A stretch of 64,000 nucleotides of DNA from NCBI GenBank assembly GCA_946480815.1, contig CAMLLB010000010.1, positions 1-64,000 on the forward strand, written 5' to 3'. Numbering within the stretch: the first letter of the stretch is position 1; each line of letters opens with the position of its first letter. Shown here in pieces: positions 44,474 through 53,353 of the stretch. A program made the position numbers and the translations under genes. The DNA is from an uncultured Flavobacteriales bacterium (GTDB lineage: Bacteria; Bacteroidota; Bacteroidia; Flavobacteriales; Crocinitomicaceae). The notes under the pieces were generated by a model. The model saw only the letters and a list, made by a program, of their open reading frames with translations. It ran no database searches and had not been told where the DNA came from.

Positions 44474-44502
44474 ATAAAATCAAGTACGGAAAATCGCAAC
44501 TC
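44471..44502. repeat. Duplicated 3' flank of the tandem lipoprotein genes, copy 2
   Basis: Begins at the second lipoprotein TGA; matches 43773-43805 apart from a single-base indel, fixing the right end of the duplicated unit near 44502. Confidence 0.92.
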
Positions 44503-44549
44503 TTTTGTCGATCAAATCCGCTTCCTTTGTTTCATCTTATTTGAAACCT

Positions 44550-45071
44550 ATGAAATTGTTTGCTTTTATCCTTTCTTTTGTTGCCTCCGGTTTCCTGGTT
44601 TGCAATCTGCATGCACAAGAAGATAATCACTTTTCTTTTATTGAAGAGTTTGGTGTTGTTCCAGATGAACTGATAGGCGGTCCAAGGGTCAATTACATGC
44701 AGGGAAAAGATGGATTTATCGGACTAGCGTTCAATTTGGGTTGGCATGAATCAGACTATCTGCCGGCCAAACATCTTGGATTTGCCGTAGGAACGGATCT
44801 AAGATTATCAAAATCCCTGTTGATGGCTCCGAAAGTAACCCTTGAATACAGGTATTATATTGGGATCGTTCGGGTAGGTTATCTTTGTTATACGGATTTC
44901 GGTCAAAGACCGGATAACCGGATCTCTGCAGAGATCGGAATTTCTTTACTGAGCTTTATAGATTTGACCTATGCTCACACCTTTGGATTCAATGATAGGA
45001 ATCCGTACAATTTGGGGAACGATTATATTAATCTGACAATCAGTCTTCCGCTGATTATGGAAAACAAATAA
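44550..45071 (+). CDS. Small exported beta-barrel-like protein
   Basis: The frame opens at a TTG at 44505, but the ATG at 44550 starts a clean signal peptide (MKLFAFILSFVASGFLVCN, ending HAQE), so I use it (173 residues). The mature part alternates hydrophobic and polar residues in strands such as GFIGLAFNLGWHESDY, APKVTLEYRYYIGIVRVGYLCY and YINLTISLPL, consistent with a small outer-membrane barrel. It follows the second lipoprotein by 76 bases and is the last gene of the group. Confidence 0.7.
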   Translation: MKLFAFILSFVASGFLVCNLHAQEDNHFSFIEEFGVVPDELIGGPRVNYMQGKDGFIGLAFNLGWHESDYLPAKHLGFAVGTDLRLSKSLLMAPKVTLEYRYYIGIVRVGYLCYTDFGQRPDNRISAEIGISLLSFIDLTYAHTFGFNDRNPYNLGNDYINLTISLPLIMENK

Positions 45072-45086
45072 ACTAAAATTTTAGAG

Positions 45087-45203
45087 CTATTTATTTTTTA
45101 ACAATTTGGATATTTGACTGATTCCCGGAAGGATGGTTCTCATCAACAAGTCTTTATCATCGTTCGATAATTCCTTTTCTTCGACCAACGGTTTTACTGG
45201 GTT
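45087..45203 (-). pseudogene. Possible remnant of a minus-strand gene
   Basis: A 38-codon frame ending in TAG at 45087 reads NPVKPLVEEKELSNDDKD and on through GISQISKLLKNK, a protein-like composition, but a stop precedes it at 45204-45206 and no plausible start codon lies upstream. It may be the C-terminal end of a decayed gene. Chance is a fair alternative. Confidence 0.3.
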
Positions 45204-45225
45204 TTAAACTTATTTATGTGGTAAT

Positions 45226-45240
45226 TTAGATTAAATCTAA
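45226..45240. promoter_or_regulatory. Palindrome upstream of the nuo promoter
   Basis: TTAGATTAAATCTAA has perfect seven-base arms around one central A. It lies about 17 bases upstream of the candidate nuo -33 element, a sensible place for a regulator site. Confidence 0.35.
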
Positions 45241-45256
45241 ATAGGATTTTTCGCAA

Positions 45257-45285
45257 TTTGGTCTTGTTAAAAAGTATTAAATTCG
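45257..45285 (+). promoter_or_regulatory. Candidate nuo operon promoter
   Basis: TTTG (45257-45260) and TAAATTCG (45278-45285) are 17 bases apart. This fits the flavobacterial form TTG-N17-23-TANNTTTG with one mismatch in the -7 element, 22 bases before the nuoA ATG. Confidence 0.5.
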
Positions 45286-45307
45286 CCTGTCTTAAAAATT
45301 AGAGATT

Positions 45308-45673
45308 ATGTCTTCTGCAGAAGATTACTTACCGATATTGCTCCAGGCAGGTGTTGCCCTGGGCTTTGTCATAATGGTTTTGGTGGTTGCCCCGATGTTG
45401 GGTCCCAAACTATTTGGAAAGAAGAAAAATGCCAACTGGGAGTGTGGTATTGAAGAAGTTGGAAACGCTCGTTTCCCAATCTCCATCCGTTATTTATTAA
45501 CCGCAATTTTATTCGTATTATTCGATGTGGAAGTAATCTTCTTCTACCCGTATGCTGTGAATTTCAAATTCTTACAGTCTGACGGATTGATCGCGGTAAT
45601 TGTTTTCGTAGCATTCTTCCTGACAGGATTTTTCTACGTGCTTAAAAAAGGTGCTTTAGAATGGGAAAAGTAG
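45308..45673 (+). CDS. nuoA: NADH-quinone oxidoreductase subunit A
   Basis: A 121-residue membrane subunit of complex I. The signature WECGIEE (ending near residue 51) and the loop GNARFPISIRYLLTAILFVLFDVEVIFFYPYA are typical of NuoA. It has three membrane segments. It starts the nuo operon and overlaps nuoB by 13 bases. Confidence 0.96.
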   Translation: MSSAEDYLPILLQAGVALGFVIMVLVVAPMLGPKLFGKKKNANWECGIEEVGNARFPISIRYLLTAILFVLFDVEVIFFYPYAVNFKFLQSDGLIAVIVFVAFFLTGFFYVLKKGALEWEK

Positions 45674-46209
45674 AAATTATCAATGGTGTAGAAACCATTA
45701 ACGGAGAAGGTTTCCAATTGACCATGCTTGACAAGGTCATCGGAGCTGCTCGTGCAAATTCCGTTTGGCCGCTGCCGTTTGCTACCTCTTGCTGTGGTAT
45801 CGAATACATGGGTACAATGGGAAGTAACTACGACGTAGCGCGTTTCGGAATGGAACGTATGTCCTTCTCTCCACGCCAGGCAGATCTATTGATCGTTGCC
45901 GGGACCATCTCAAAAAAATTAGCTCCGATCCTGAAACAGGTTTACGAACAAATGGCTGAACCGAAATGGGTTTTGTCTGTTGGTGCTTGTGCTTGTTCAG
46001 GTGGAATTTTTGATACATACTCTGTATTGCAGGGAATTGACCGTGTAATTCCGGTAGACGTTTACGTTCCGGGATGTCCGCCAAGACCGGAGCAGATCAT
46101 TGAAGGGTGTATGAACATTCACCGCCTGGTGAAAAACGAATCGCTGCGCCGCCGGTATTCGGATGAATACAAACATTTGTTGAAGAAATACGATTTGAAC
46201 GATGAGTAA
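45661..46209 (+). CDS. nuoB: NADH-quinone oxidoreductase subunit B
   Basis: A 182-residue peripheral-arm subunit carrying cluster N2, the last iron-sulfur centre before quinone. Ligands are visible: the tandem cysteines in ATSCCGIEYM, the third in GACACSGG and the fourth in VPGCPPRPEQ. All four expected cysteines are intact. It is coupled to nuoA and nuoC by overlaps of 13 and 8 bases. Confidence 0.97.
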   Translation: MGKVEIINGVETINGEGFQLTMLDKVIGAARANSVWPLPFATSCCGIEYMGTMGSNYDVARFGMERMSFSPRQADLLIVAGTISKKLAPILKQVYEQMAEPKWVLSVGACACSGGIFDTYSVLQGIDRVIPVDVYVPGCPPRPEQIIEGCMNIHRLVKNESLRRRYSDEYKHLLKKYDLNDE

Positions 46210-46708
46210 TTTGACAAACGAAGCGGTTCTAAACCGTATCCAGGAAAAGTTTGGTGAAGCCGTTCGTAATTCCGAAGAACCTTACGGAATGCTGACAATC
46301 GAGATTGATCCTGCTAAAGCTCACGATCTGATCCAATGGTTGAAAACCGATGAGGTGTTGAAAGTGTCTTTCCTGACCCTGATCGGCGGAGCTCATTTTC
46401 CAAACGATAAAGGACGCGAGATCTGTGTAAACTACCACCTGCATTCCTTAGTGAATAATGTGCGTTTGCGCGTTCGTGCATTTCTTCCGATCGAAAATCC
46501 GTCCATTCAGTCCATTACAGATATTTATGTAGGAGCTGATTGGCAGGAGCGTGAATCATACGATTTCTTCGGGATCATTTTCGAAGGACATCCGAATTTA
46601 ACGCGAATCCTGAATGAAGACGATATGGATTACTTCCCGATGCGTAAAGAATACCATTTGGAAGATGCAACAAGAGAAGATAAAGACGATCGCTTCTTCG
46701 GTCGTTAA
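46202..46708 (+). CDS. nuoC: NADH-quinone oxidoreductase subunit C
   Basis: A 168-residue peripheral-arm subunit, encoded separately from nuoD rather than fused as in E. coli. The C-terminal WQERESYDFFGIIFEGHPNLTRILNEDDMDYFPMRKEY is the family signature, ending in a slightly acidic tail. It docks between NuoB/D and NuoG. It overlaps nuoB by eight bases; nuoD follows after 34. Confidence 0.96.
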   Translation: MSNLTNEAVLNRIQEKFGEAVRNSEEPYGMLTIEIDPAKAHDLIQWLKTDEVLKVSFLTLIGGAHFPNDKGREICVNYHLHSLVNNVRLRVRAFLPIENPSIQSITDIYVGADWQERESYDFFGIIFEGHPNLTRILNEDDMDYFPMRKEYHLEDATREDKDDRFFGR

Positions 46709-46742
46709 CTAGGAAAGGAAAACTTTCGATAAGTAAGAAACT

Positions 46743-47960
46743 ATGAGCGATACTCCAAATAATAAAAGCCTGTTTGCCGATGAAACCATCGACGGACAAA
46801 TCGCGACGCTGAACCTTGGGCCAACTCACCCTGCAACACACGGGATTTTCCAGAACGTGTTGACGGTTGACGGTGAAAAGATCCTGGATTCGGTTCAAAC
46901 CGTAGGTTACATTCACCGTGCTTTTGAAAAGCTCGCTGAAAGAAGACCTTACAATCAAATTACGCCGATCACAGACCGATTAAACTATTGTTCTTCCCCG
47001 ATCAACAACATGGGATGGGAAATGACCATGGAAAAGCTGATCGGTGTTCAGGTGCCGAAGAGAGTGGATTACATGCGTGTAATTATCATGGAATTGGCGC
47101 GTATTGCAGACCATTTGGTTTGTAACTCGGTAATTGGTGTGGATACGGGAGCATTGACAGGATTTACCTATATGTTCCAGCAGCGTGAAGCGATCTATGA
47201 ATTGTATGAAGAAGTGTGTGGAGCACGTTTGACTACAAACATCGGTCGCATCGGAGGTTTTGAGAGAGATTTCTCTCCGACATTCCACGTAAAACTGAAA
47301 AAGTTCCTGAAAGAATTCAATAAGCACTTCCAGGAATTCGACGACCTGTTATTGCGTAACCGCATTTTCATGGACCGTACGATCAAAGCCGGACCAATCA
47401 GCGCAGAACGCGCATTGGATTACGGATTTACCGGTCCGAACTTACGTGCGGCAGGAGTAGATTACGATGTGCGTGTAATGACACCGTATTCCTCCTACGA
47501 AGATTTCGATTTCGAGATTCCGGTTGGAACACATGGAGATACGTATGATCGTTTCTGTGTACGCCAGGAGGAAGTGCGTCAGAGTTTAAGAATCATTGAG
47601 CAGGCTTATAACAACATGCCGGAAGGAAAACACTTCTCACCGGATGTTCCTGAATTCTATTTGCCTCCGAAAGCAGACGTTTACACGAAAATGGAAGCGT
47701 TGATCTACCACTTCAAGATCGTCATGGGTGAAACACCTGTTCCGGTTGGAGAAGTATACCACTCAGTTGAAGGTGGAAACGGAGAATTAGGATTCCACCT
47801 GATTTCCGATGGAGGAAGAACACCATACAGACTTCAGTTTAGAAGACCTTGTTTTATTTATTATCAAGCATATCCGGAAATGATTAAAGGTCAAACCATC
47901 TCAGATGCCGTTTTGACATTAAGTAGTTTGAACGTGATTGCAGGAGAATTGGACGCATAA
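46743..47960 (+). CDS. nuoD: NADH-quinone oxidoreductase subunit D
   Basis: A 405-residue subunit that lines the quinone site together with NuoB. LNLGPTHPATHGIFQNV (about 20-36) is the standard signature, and FERDFSPTFH, RTIKAGPISAERALDYGFTGPNLRAAGV and SVEGGNGELGFHLISDGG are conserved. A short acidic N-terminal extension precedes the core. The following nuoE begins two bases after its stop. Confidence 0.97.
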   Translation: MSDTPNNKSLFADETIDGQIATLNLGPTHPATHGIFQNVLTVDGEKILDSVQTVGYIHRAFEKLAERRPYNQITPITDRLNYCSSPINNMGWEMTMEKLIGVQVPKRVDYMRVIIMELARIADHLVCNSVIGVDTGALTGFTYMFQQREAIYELYEEVCGARLTTNIGRIGGFERDFSPTFHVKLKKFLKEFNKHFQEFDDLLLRNRIFMDRTIKAGPISAERALDYGFTGPNLRAAGVDYDVRVMTPYSSYEDFDFEIPVGTHGDTYDRFCVRQEEVRQSLRIIEQAYNNMPEGKHFSPDVPEFYLPPKADVYTKMEALIYHFKIVMGETPVPVGEVYHSVEGGNGELGFHLISDGGRTPYRLQFRRPCFIYYQAYPEMIKGQTISDAVLTLSSLNVIAGELDA

Positions 47961-47961
47961 G

Positions 47962-48498
47962 ATGAGTATATCAGTTACACATAATAGTACGGATCAGGCT
48001 GAACCGCAATTCAGCGCTGAGAGAATGGTTGAGGTACAACGCATCATCAACATGTTCCCGGAAGGAAAACAGAAAAGTGCGTTGATGCGCATTCTTCACA
48101 TGGCAGAAGAAGATTTCGGAGGTTGGTTAAGCGTTCCGACAATGAATTACGTTGCTCGTTTGTTGGATATTCAACCGATCGAAGTGTATGAAGTTGCAAC
48201 TTTCTATACCATGTTTAACATTGAAAAACCTGGGAAAGTTGTTTTGGAAGTGTGCAGAACCGGGCCATGTATGTTGGTTGGTTCCGATCAGATCATCGAA
48301 TACATCGAACAAAAATTAGATATTAAAGTTGGTCAGACATCGGCAGACGGAATGTTTACATTGAAAACTGCAGAATGTTTGGGAGCTTGTGGTTATGGGC
48401 CAATGCTTCAATGCGGAAAACATTACCACGAACACTTAACTCCTGCGAAAGTAGACGAGTTATTGGACACCTTGCGTAAAGAACATTCAGATAAATAG
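47962..48498 (+). CDS. nuoE: NADH-quinone oxidoreductase subunit E
   Basis: I take the ATG at 47962, just after the nuoD stop; the longer frame runs into nuoD. The 178-residue subunit binds a [2Fe-2S] cluster: CRTGPC (two ligands four apart) and CLGACGYGP (two more three apart). It joins NuoF at the NADH-oxidising tip. Its end and nuoF are two bases apart. Confidence 0.95.
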   Translation: MSISVTHNSTDQAEPQFSAERMVEVQRIINMFPEGKQKSALMRILHMAEEDFGGWLSVPTMNYVARLLDIQPIEVYEVATFYTMFNIEKPGKVVLEVCRTGPCMLVGSDQIIEYIEQKLDIKVGQTSADGMFTLKTAECLGACGYGPMLQCGKHYHEHLTPAKVDELLDTLRKEHSDK

Positions 48499-48500
48499 GA

Positions 48501-49844
48501 ATGGGAAGAAAATTATTATTGGAACATGCAAACGTTCCCGGAATCGAATCGTTTGAAGTCTATCGCAGAAACGGAGGTTACCGTTCTGTTGAAAAGGCTT
48601 TGAAAACGATGTCGCCGCAAAATGTGGTTGAAGAAGTTCAGGCATCCGGATTGAGAGGTCGGGGAGGAGCAGGATTCCCGACAGGGATGAAATGGTCTTT
48701 CCTTGCAAAACCGGAAGGAGTTCCACGTTATTTATTGTGTAACGCTGACGAATCGGAGCCTGGAACCTTTAAGGATCGTTACTTGATGGAGAAAATCCCG
48801 CATTTGCTGATCGAAGGAATGATCGTTTCTTCTTACGCTTTGGGATGTAATCAATCGTACATTTATATCCGCGGAGAATACATGTGGGTTTTGGAAATTG
48901 TAGAAAAAGCAATCGCTGAAGCTTACGCAAATGGGTTCCTTGGAAAAAATATCTTAGGATCAGGATACGATCTGGACCTGGCAATTTGTCCGGGTGGTGG
49001 AGCTTATATCTGTGGTGAAGAGACTGCTTTGATCGAATCATTGGAAGGAAAACGCGGAAACCCGCGCATCAAGCCACCATTCCCAGCTGTAAAAGGTTTG
49101 TGGGGATGTCCGACGGTAGTAAACAACGTAGAATCCATCGCAGCAGTTGTTCCGATCGTGAACGACGGTGGAGCAGAATATGCAAAGATCGGGATCGGGA
49201 AAAGTACCGGAACAAAATTGATCTCAGCTTGTGGAAACCTGGTAAAACCGGGAGTTTACGAAATCGAACTGGGATTATCCGTAGAAGAATTCATTTACTC
49301 CGACGAGTGGTGTGGTGGTATCGCAAACGGGAAGCTTATCAAGGCTTGTGTGCCAGGAGGATCATCCGTTCCGATTTTACCTGCAAACCTGATCACCAAA
49401 ACGGCTGAAGGAACAGATCGCTTGATGACTTACGAAAGTTTGGCTGAAGGTGGTTTTGCAAGCGGATCCATGTTGGGTTCAGGAGGTTTCATCGTATTTG
49501 ACGAAGATCAGTGTATTGTTAGAAACACCTGGAACTTCGCGCGTTTCTACGCACATGAATCTTGCGGACAATGTTCACCTTGCCGTGAAGGAACAGGATG
49601 GATGGAGAAAGTGCTTCGCCGTTTGGAGTACGGACAAGGTCACATGCACGACATTGATTTGTTGGCGGAGATCAACAAGAAAATAGAAGGAAATACGATT
49701 TGTCCGTTGGGTGATGCAGCAGCATGGCCGGTAGCAGCAGCAATTCGTCATTTTAGAGAGGAATTTGAATGGCACGTGACACACCCGGATGAAGCAGTAA
49801 AACGCAACTTCGGAATTGCGTCAAATCACATGCCTTTAGTATAA
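48501..49844 (+). CDS. nuoF: NADH-quinone oxidoreductase subunit F
   Basis: A 447-residue subunit that binds NADH, FMN and a [4Fe-4S] cluster. LRGRGGAGFPTGMKW is the nucleotide-binding loop, GAYICGEETALIESLEGKRGNPR binds FMN, and SCGQCSPCREGTGW with the later CPLGDAAAWP supplies the cluster cysteines. Length is standard. It is the electron entry point of complex I; 14 bases separate it from nuoG. Confidence 0.97.
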   Translation: MGRKLLLEHANVPGIESFEVYRRNGGYRSVEKALKTMSPQNVVEEVQASGLRGRGGAGFPTGMKWSFLAKPEGVPRYLLCNADESEPGTFKDRYLMEKIPHLLIEGMIVSSYALGCNQSYIYIRGEYMWVLEIVEKAIAEAYANGFLGKNILGSGYDLDLAICPGGGAYICGEETALIESLEGKRGNPRIKPPFPAVKGLWGCPTVVNNVESIAAVVPIVNDGGAEYAKIGIGKSTGTKLISACGNLVKPGVYEIELGLSVEEFIYSDEWCGGIANGKLIKACVPGGSSVPILPANLITKTAEGTDRLMTYESLAEGGFASGSMLGSGGFIVFDEDQCIVRNTWNFARFYAHESCGQCSPCREGTGWMEKVLRRLEYGQGHMHDIDLLAEINKKIEGNTICPLGDAAAWPVAAAIRHFREEFEWHVTHPDEAVKRNFGIASNHMPLV

Positions 49845-49858
49845 AATAAAGATCGATT

Positions 49859-50827
49859 ATGGTAAAAGTTATCATTGACGATATCGAAGTAGAAGTAGAA
49901 CCGGGAACAACCATCCTGAATGCTGCTCGTAAGATCGGTGGAGATGTAGTTCCTCCTGCAATGTGCTATTACAGCAAGTTGCAGGGAAGTGGTGGAAAAT
50001 GTAGAACATGTTTGGTGGAAGTAGCCGCAGGTTCTGCAGCAGACCCACGTCCGATGCCCAAATTGGTTGCATCGTGTTCAACTCCGGTAATGGACGGAAT
50101 GGTAGTAAAGAACAAAACTTCAGAGCGTGTGTACGATAACCGTGCTGCTGTGACTGAGTTCTTACTGATCAACCACCCGTTGGATTGTCCGATCTGTGAC
50201 CAGGCCGGAGAATGTCATTTGCAGGATCTTGGGTTCGAGCACGGAAAAGAAGGAACACGTTACGAAGAGAAACGCAGAACCTTTGATCCGATCGATATCG
50301 GTGACAAGATCAAGTTGCACATGAATCGTTGCATTCTTTGTTACCGTTGTGTTTACACAGCGAATCAGTTGACAGATCAGCGTGTTCATGGTGTCATGCA
50401 CCGCGGGGACCATGCAGAAATCTCAACGTATATCGAGAAAGCGATCGATAATGACTTCTCAGGAAACGTAATCGATGTATGTCCTGTTGGAGCATTGACA
50501 GATAAAACATTCCGTTTCAAAAGCCGTGTTTGGTTCTTAAAACCGATGGAAGCTTCTTGCGAGTGTACAAAATGTGCCGGAAAAGCAGTGGTTTGGATGT
50601 TCGGAGATGAGATTTACCGTGTAACAGGTCGCAAGGATCAATACGGTGAGATCGAAGATATCGACGGAAAAACTGCATGGATCTGTAACGAATGCCGTTT
50701 CGACAAGAAAGACAAGACTAAATGGAAGATTGAAGGACCACGTGTGATTAACCGTCATTCTGTGATCTCTCAAAATAAGTATATCGTTGACGAACGTCTC
50801 GAAACCAAAAAACTAACAGGAAAGTAA
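49859..50827 (+). CDS. nuoG: NADH-quinone oxidoreductase subunit G, minimal form
   Basis: A 322-residue subunit, far shorter than the E. coli or Thermus forms. Ligands present: [2Fe-2S] C36, C48, C51, C73; His-ligated [4Fe-4S] H106, C110, C113, C119; [4Fe-4S] C158, C161, C164, C208. The large molybdopterin-type domain is missing. The remaining C-terminal part carries CECTKC (234-239) and CNEC (276-279), an altered set in place of the usual N7 spacing. Reduced NuoG forms are, to my knowledge, common in Bacteroidota. The reading frame is clean and in operon context, so I regard it as functional. Confidence 0.93.
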   Translation: MVKVIIDDIEVEVEPGTTILNAARKIGGDVVPPAMCYYSKLQGSGGKCRTCLVEVAAGSAADPRPMPKLVASCSTPVMDGMVVKNKTSERVYDNRAAVTEFLLINHPLDCPICDQAGECHLQDLGFEHGKEGTRYEEKRRTFDPIDIGDKIKLHMNRCILCYRCVYTANQLTDQRVHGVMHRGDHAEISTYIEKAIDNDFSGNVIDVCPVGALTDKTFRFKSRVWFLKPMEASCECTKCAGKAVVWMFGDEIYRVTGRKDQYGEIEDIDGKTAWICNECRFDKKDKTKWKIEGPRVINRHSVISQNKYIVDERLETKKLTGK

Positions 50828-50828
50828 G

Positions 50829-51959
50829 ATGATCATAAAATTAATCATAGTTGTTGCTTTATTCGCAATTACACTGGGGATTGCAGCTTATCTGACCCTG
50901 ATGGAGCGAAAAGTTGCTGCCTGGATGCAGGACCGTATCGGGCCGGACAGAGCAGGACCATTCGGTTTGCTTCAACCGCTTGCAGACGGTGGAAAAATGT
51001 TCTTTAAGGAAGATTTCCGTCCGACGAATGCCGATAAATGGTTGTTCATTATCGGGCCGGGAATTGCCATGTTTACTTCACTCATTACGGGGGCGGTGAT
51101 TCCGTGGGCACCCGCAATCCAAACTGCAACTGAAACAATTGCAATTCAGGTAGCTGATGTAAACATCGGGATCCTCTTCATTATGGGAGCGGTTTCCATT
51201 GGAGTTTACGGGATCATGATCGGGGGCTGGGCATCCAACAATAAGTTTGCTTTATTCGGAGCAATCCGCGCGAGTTCACAGATGATCTCTTATGAATTGG
51301 CGATGGGAGTTTCCGTTATTACAATCGTTATGATGACCGGATCTTTGAGTATCAATAAGATTGTTGACATGCAGCATGGTTTTTGGGACAACGGTTGGTT
51401 TACCTGGAACGTATTCAAGCAACCGATCTGTTTTGTTGTCTTCCTTATTACTGCTTTGGCAGAATGTAACCGCGCACCTTTCGACTTACCGGAATGTGAA
51501 TCCGAGTTGATTGGTGGTTACCACACAGAATACGGTGCAATGAAACTGGGATTTTTCCTTTTTGCGGAGTATGTGAATATGTTCATTTCATGTGCAGTCA
51601 TTTCAGCATTATTCTTCGGAGGATACAATTTCCCGGGAATGGATCATTTCTCAGGACTTACGCTAACGATACTGGGTGGTCTGGTTTTCTTCGCGAAAAC
51701 ATTCTTCTTCATTTTTGTATTCATGTGGATTCGCTGGACTTTACCGCGTTTCCGTTACGATCAGCTCATGCACATCGGGTGGAAAAAAATGATCCCTTTG
51801 GCATTGATCAACTTATTAATTACCGGTGTTGTGATCGCGTATACTTCCGGATGGTTCTCTAAAAACAATGACAACGAATCTGCAAGCAATGCGAAAGTAG
51901 AACAACCTTTGGGTGTGAATACATCCTTAGAAAAGACGAAAACCGGAAATAGCTTATAA
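50829..51959 (+). CDS. nuoH: NADH-quinone oxidoreductase subunit H
   Basis: A 376-residue membrane subunit at the junction of the two arms. ERKVAAWMQDRIGPDRAGPFG (early) and APFDLPECESELIGGYHTEYGAMKLGFFLFAEY are diagnostic, including the acidic residues near the quinone channel. A polar tail of about 35 residues (NNDNESASNAKVEQPLG and on) follows the last membrane segment and is not part of the conserved core. It begins one base after nuoG. Confidence 0.97.
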   Translation: MIIKLIIVVALFAITLGIAAYLTLMERKVAAWMQDRIGPDRAGPFGLLQPLADGGKMFFKEDFRPTNADKWLFIIGPGIAMFTSLITGAVIPWAPAIQTATETIAIQVADVNIGILFIMGAVSIGVYGIMIGGWASNNKFALFGAIRASSQMISYELAMGVSVITIVMMTGSLSINKIVDMQHGFWDNGWFTWNVFKQPICFVVFLITALAECNRAPFDLPECESELIGGYHTEYGAMKLGFFLFAEYVNMFISCAVISALFFGGYNFPGMDHFSGLTLTILGGLVFFAKTFFFIFVFMWIRWTLPRFRYDQLMHIGWKKMIPLALINLLITGVVIAYTSGWFSKNNDNESASNAKVEQPLGVNTSLEKTKTGNSL

Positions 51960-51967
51960 ATATTCGA

Positions 51968-52507
51968 ATGGAAAGTTTATCAAATCGTAAAAAAGTTGTT
52001 TCGAACAAGAAGATGACCTTCATGGAGAAACTGTACTTCCCGGCAATTTTGGGAGGTATGTGGATCACATTAAAGCATTTATTCAAGAAACACAATACCG
52101 TAAAGTATCCGGAAGTAAAACGCGAATTTGCTCCCGTTTATCGCGGACAGCACGTACTGAAACGTGACGAGGAAGGAAGAGAGAATTGTACTGCTTGTGG
52201 ATTATGTGCAGTTGCATGCCCGGCTGAAGCAATTACCATGACTTCCGAAGAGCGTAAAAAAGGGGAAGAGCACTTATACAGAGAAGAGAAATATGCTTCT
52301 ACATATGAGATCAATATGTTGCGTTGTATTTTCTGTGGTTTATGCGAAGAAGCATGTCCGAAAGAAGCTATTTTCCTGACGGATCGTATGGTTCCTACTT
52401 ACTTTGAGCGTAACGATTTCATTTACGGGAAAGATAAACTGGTAGAACCGGTTGATCAGCGTGTGGATATCAGTAAAAGACAGTTAACCGGAAAAAGACC
52501 TGCGTAA
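51968..52507 (+). CDS. nuoI: NADH-quinone oxidoreductase subunit I
   Basis: A 179-residue subunit with two [4Fe-4S] ferredoxin motifs: CTACGLCAVACPAEAI (about 76-91) and CIFCGLCEEACPKEAI (about 119-134). They carry electrons to cluster N2 in NuoB. The N-terminal helix associates with the membrane arm. The stop overlaps the nuoJ start by one base. Confidence 0.96.
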   Translation: MESLSNRKKVVSNKKMTFMEKLYFPAILGGMWITLKHLFKKHNTVKYPEVKREFAPVYRGQHVLKRDEEGRENCTACGLCAVACPAEAITMTSEERKKGEEHLYREEKYASTYEINMLRCIFCGLCEEACPKEAIFLTDRMVPTYFERNDFIYGKDKLVEPVDQRVDISKRQLTGKRPA

Positions 52508-53019
52508 TGAGTTTAGACCTTATATTTTACATTCTTGGTGGATTAACCATTGGAACAGCCTTGATGGTTGTTTTGAGTAAGCACCCGGTGAGAAGTGTAT
52601 TGTACTTAGTACTTACTTTCTTCCTGATCTCAGCGAATTATGTCATGATGAATGCCCAGTTTATCGCAATTGTAAACATCATTGTTTATGCGGGAGCCAT
52701 TATGGTATTATTCCTCTTCGTATTGATGTTATTGAACCTGAATAAGGAAAATGAACCGAAACATTCACCTTTGATGACCATTGGTGCGGCTATTGCCGGA
52801 GGCGCATTGTTCTTAGTGATAGTTGCAGCTATGCGCGATGCAATCCTTGCAGCTCCGATGATCGATACGAATTCAGAACAAGTGGGATTGGTTGAGAACC
52901 TGGGGAAAGTCCTGTTCACCAAATACGTACTTCCTTTTGAAGTTTCTTCCATCCTGTTCCTTGCGGCAATGGTTGGAGCAGTTCTTTTAGCAAAACGTGA
53001 AAAACAAACTATAGAGTAA
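52507..53019 (+). CDS. nuoJ: NADH-quinone oxidoreductase subunit J
   Basis: A 170-residue membrane subunit with five predicted membrane segments. [21 protein letters not shown] and [24 protein letters not shown] are the family's conserved helices. It lies between nuoI (one-base overlap) and nuoK (one base apart). Confidence 0.95.
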   Translation: MSLDLIFYILGGLTIGTALMVVLSKHPVRSVLYLVLTFFLISANYVMMNAQFIAIVNIIVYAGAIMVLFLFVLMLLNLNKENEPKHSPLMTIGAAIAGGALFLVIVAAMRDAILAAPMIDTNSEQVGLVENLGKVLFTKYVLPFEVSSILFLAAMVGAVLLAKREKQTIE

Positions 53020-53020
53020 T

Positions 53021-53350
53021 ATGTTATTAGCGACATTATTTGAATCAGGTGTAAAGATCGAGCACTACATGGTCCTTGCTACGGCATTGTTCGTGATTGG
53101 TGTATTCGGTGTGCTTTACAGAAAGAATGCGATCATTCTATTGATGTGCATTGAATTAATGCTCAACGCGGTGAATTTGTTACTTGTAGCGTTTTCAACT
53201 TATTTCGGGCAGGCAGACGGACAGCTTTTCGTGTTCTTCATCATGGTGGTTGCCGCCGCTGAAGCTACGGTGGGTCTGTCGATTTTGGTATTGCTTTACC
53301 GAAATACGCGCTCAACAGATATTCGATTGTTTAATAAATTAAAAAACTAA
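53021..53350 (+). CDS. nuoK: NADH-quinone oxidoreductase subunit K
   Basis: A 109-residue membrane subunit with three helices. [30 protein letters not shown] and [25 protein letters not shown] contain the two membrane glutamates expected for the proton path. Slightly longer at the N-terminus than E. coli NuoK. nuoL starts four bases after it. Confidence 0.96.
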   Translation: MLLATLFESGVKIEHYMVLATALFVIGVFGVLYRKNAIILLMCIELMLNAVNLLLVAFSTYFGQADGQLFVFFIMVVAAAEATVGLSILVLLYRNTRSTDIRLFNKLKN

Positions 53351-53353
53351 AAC

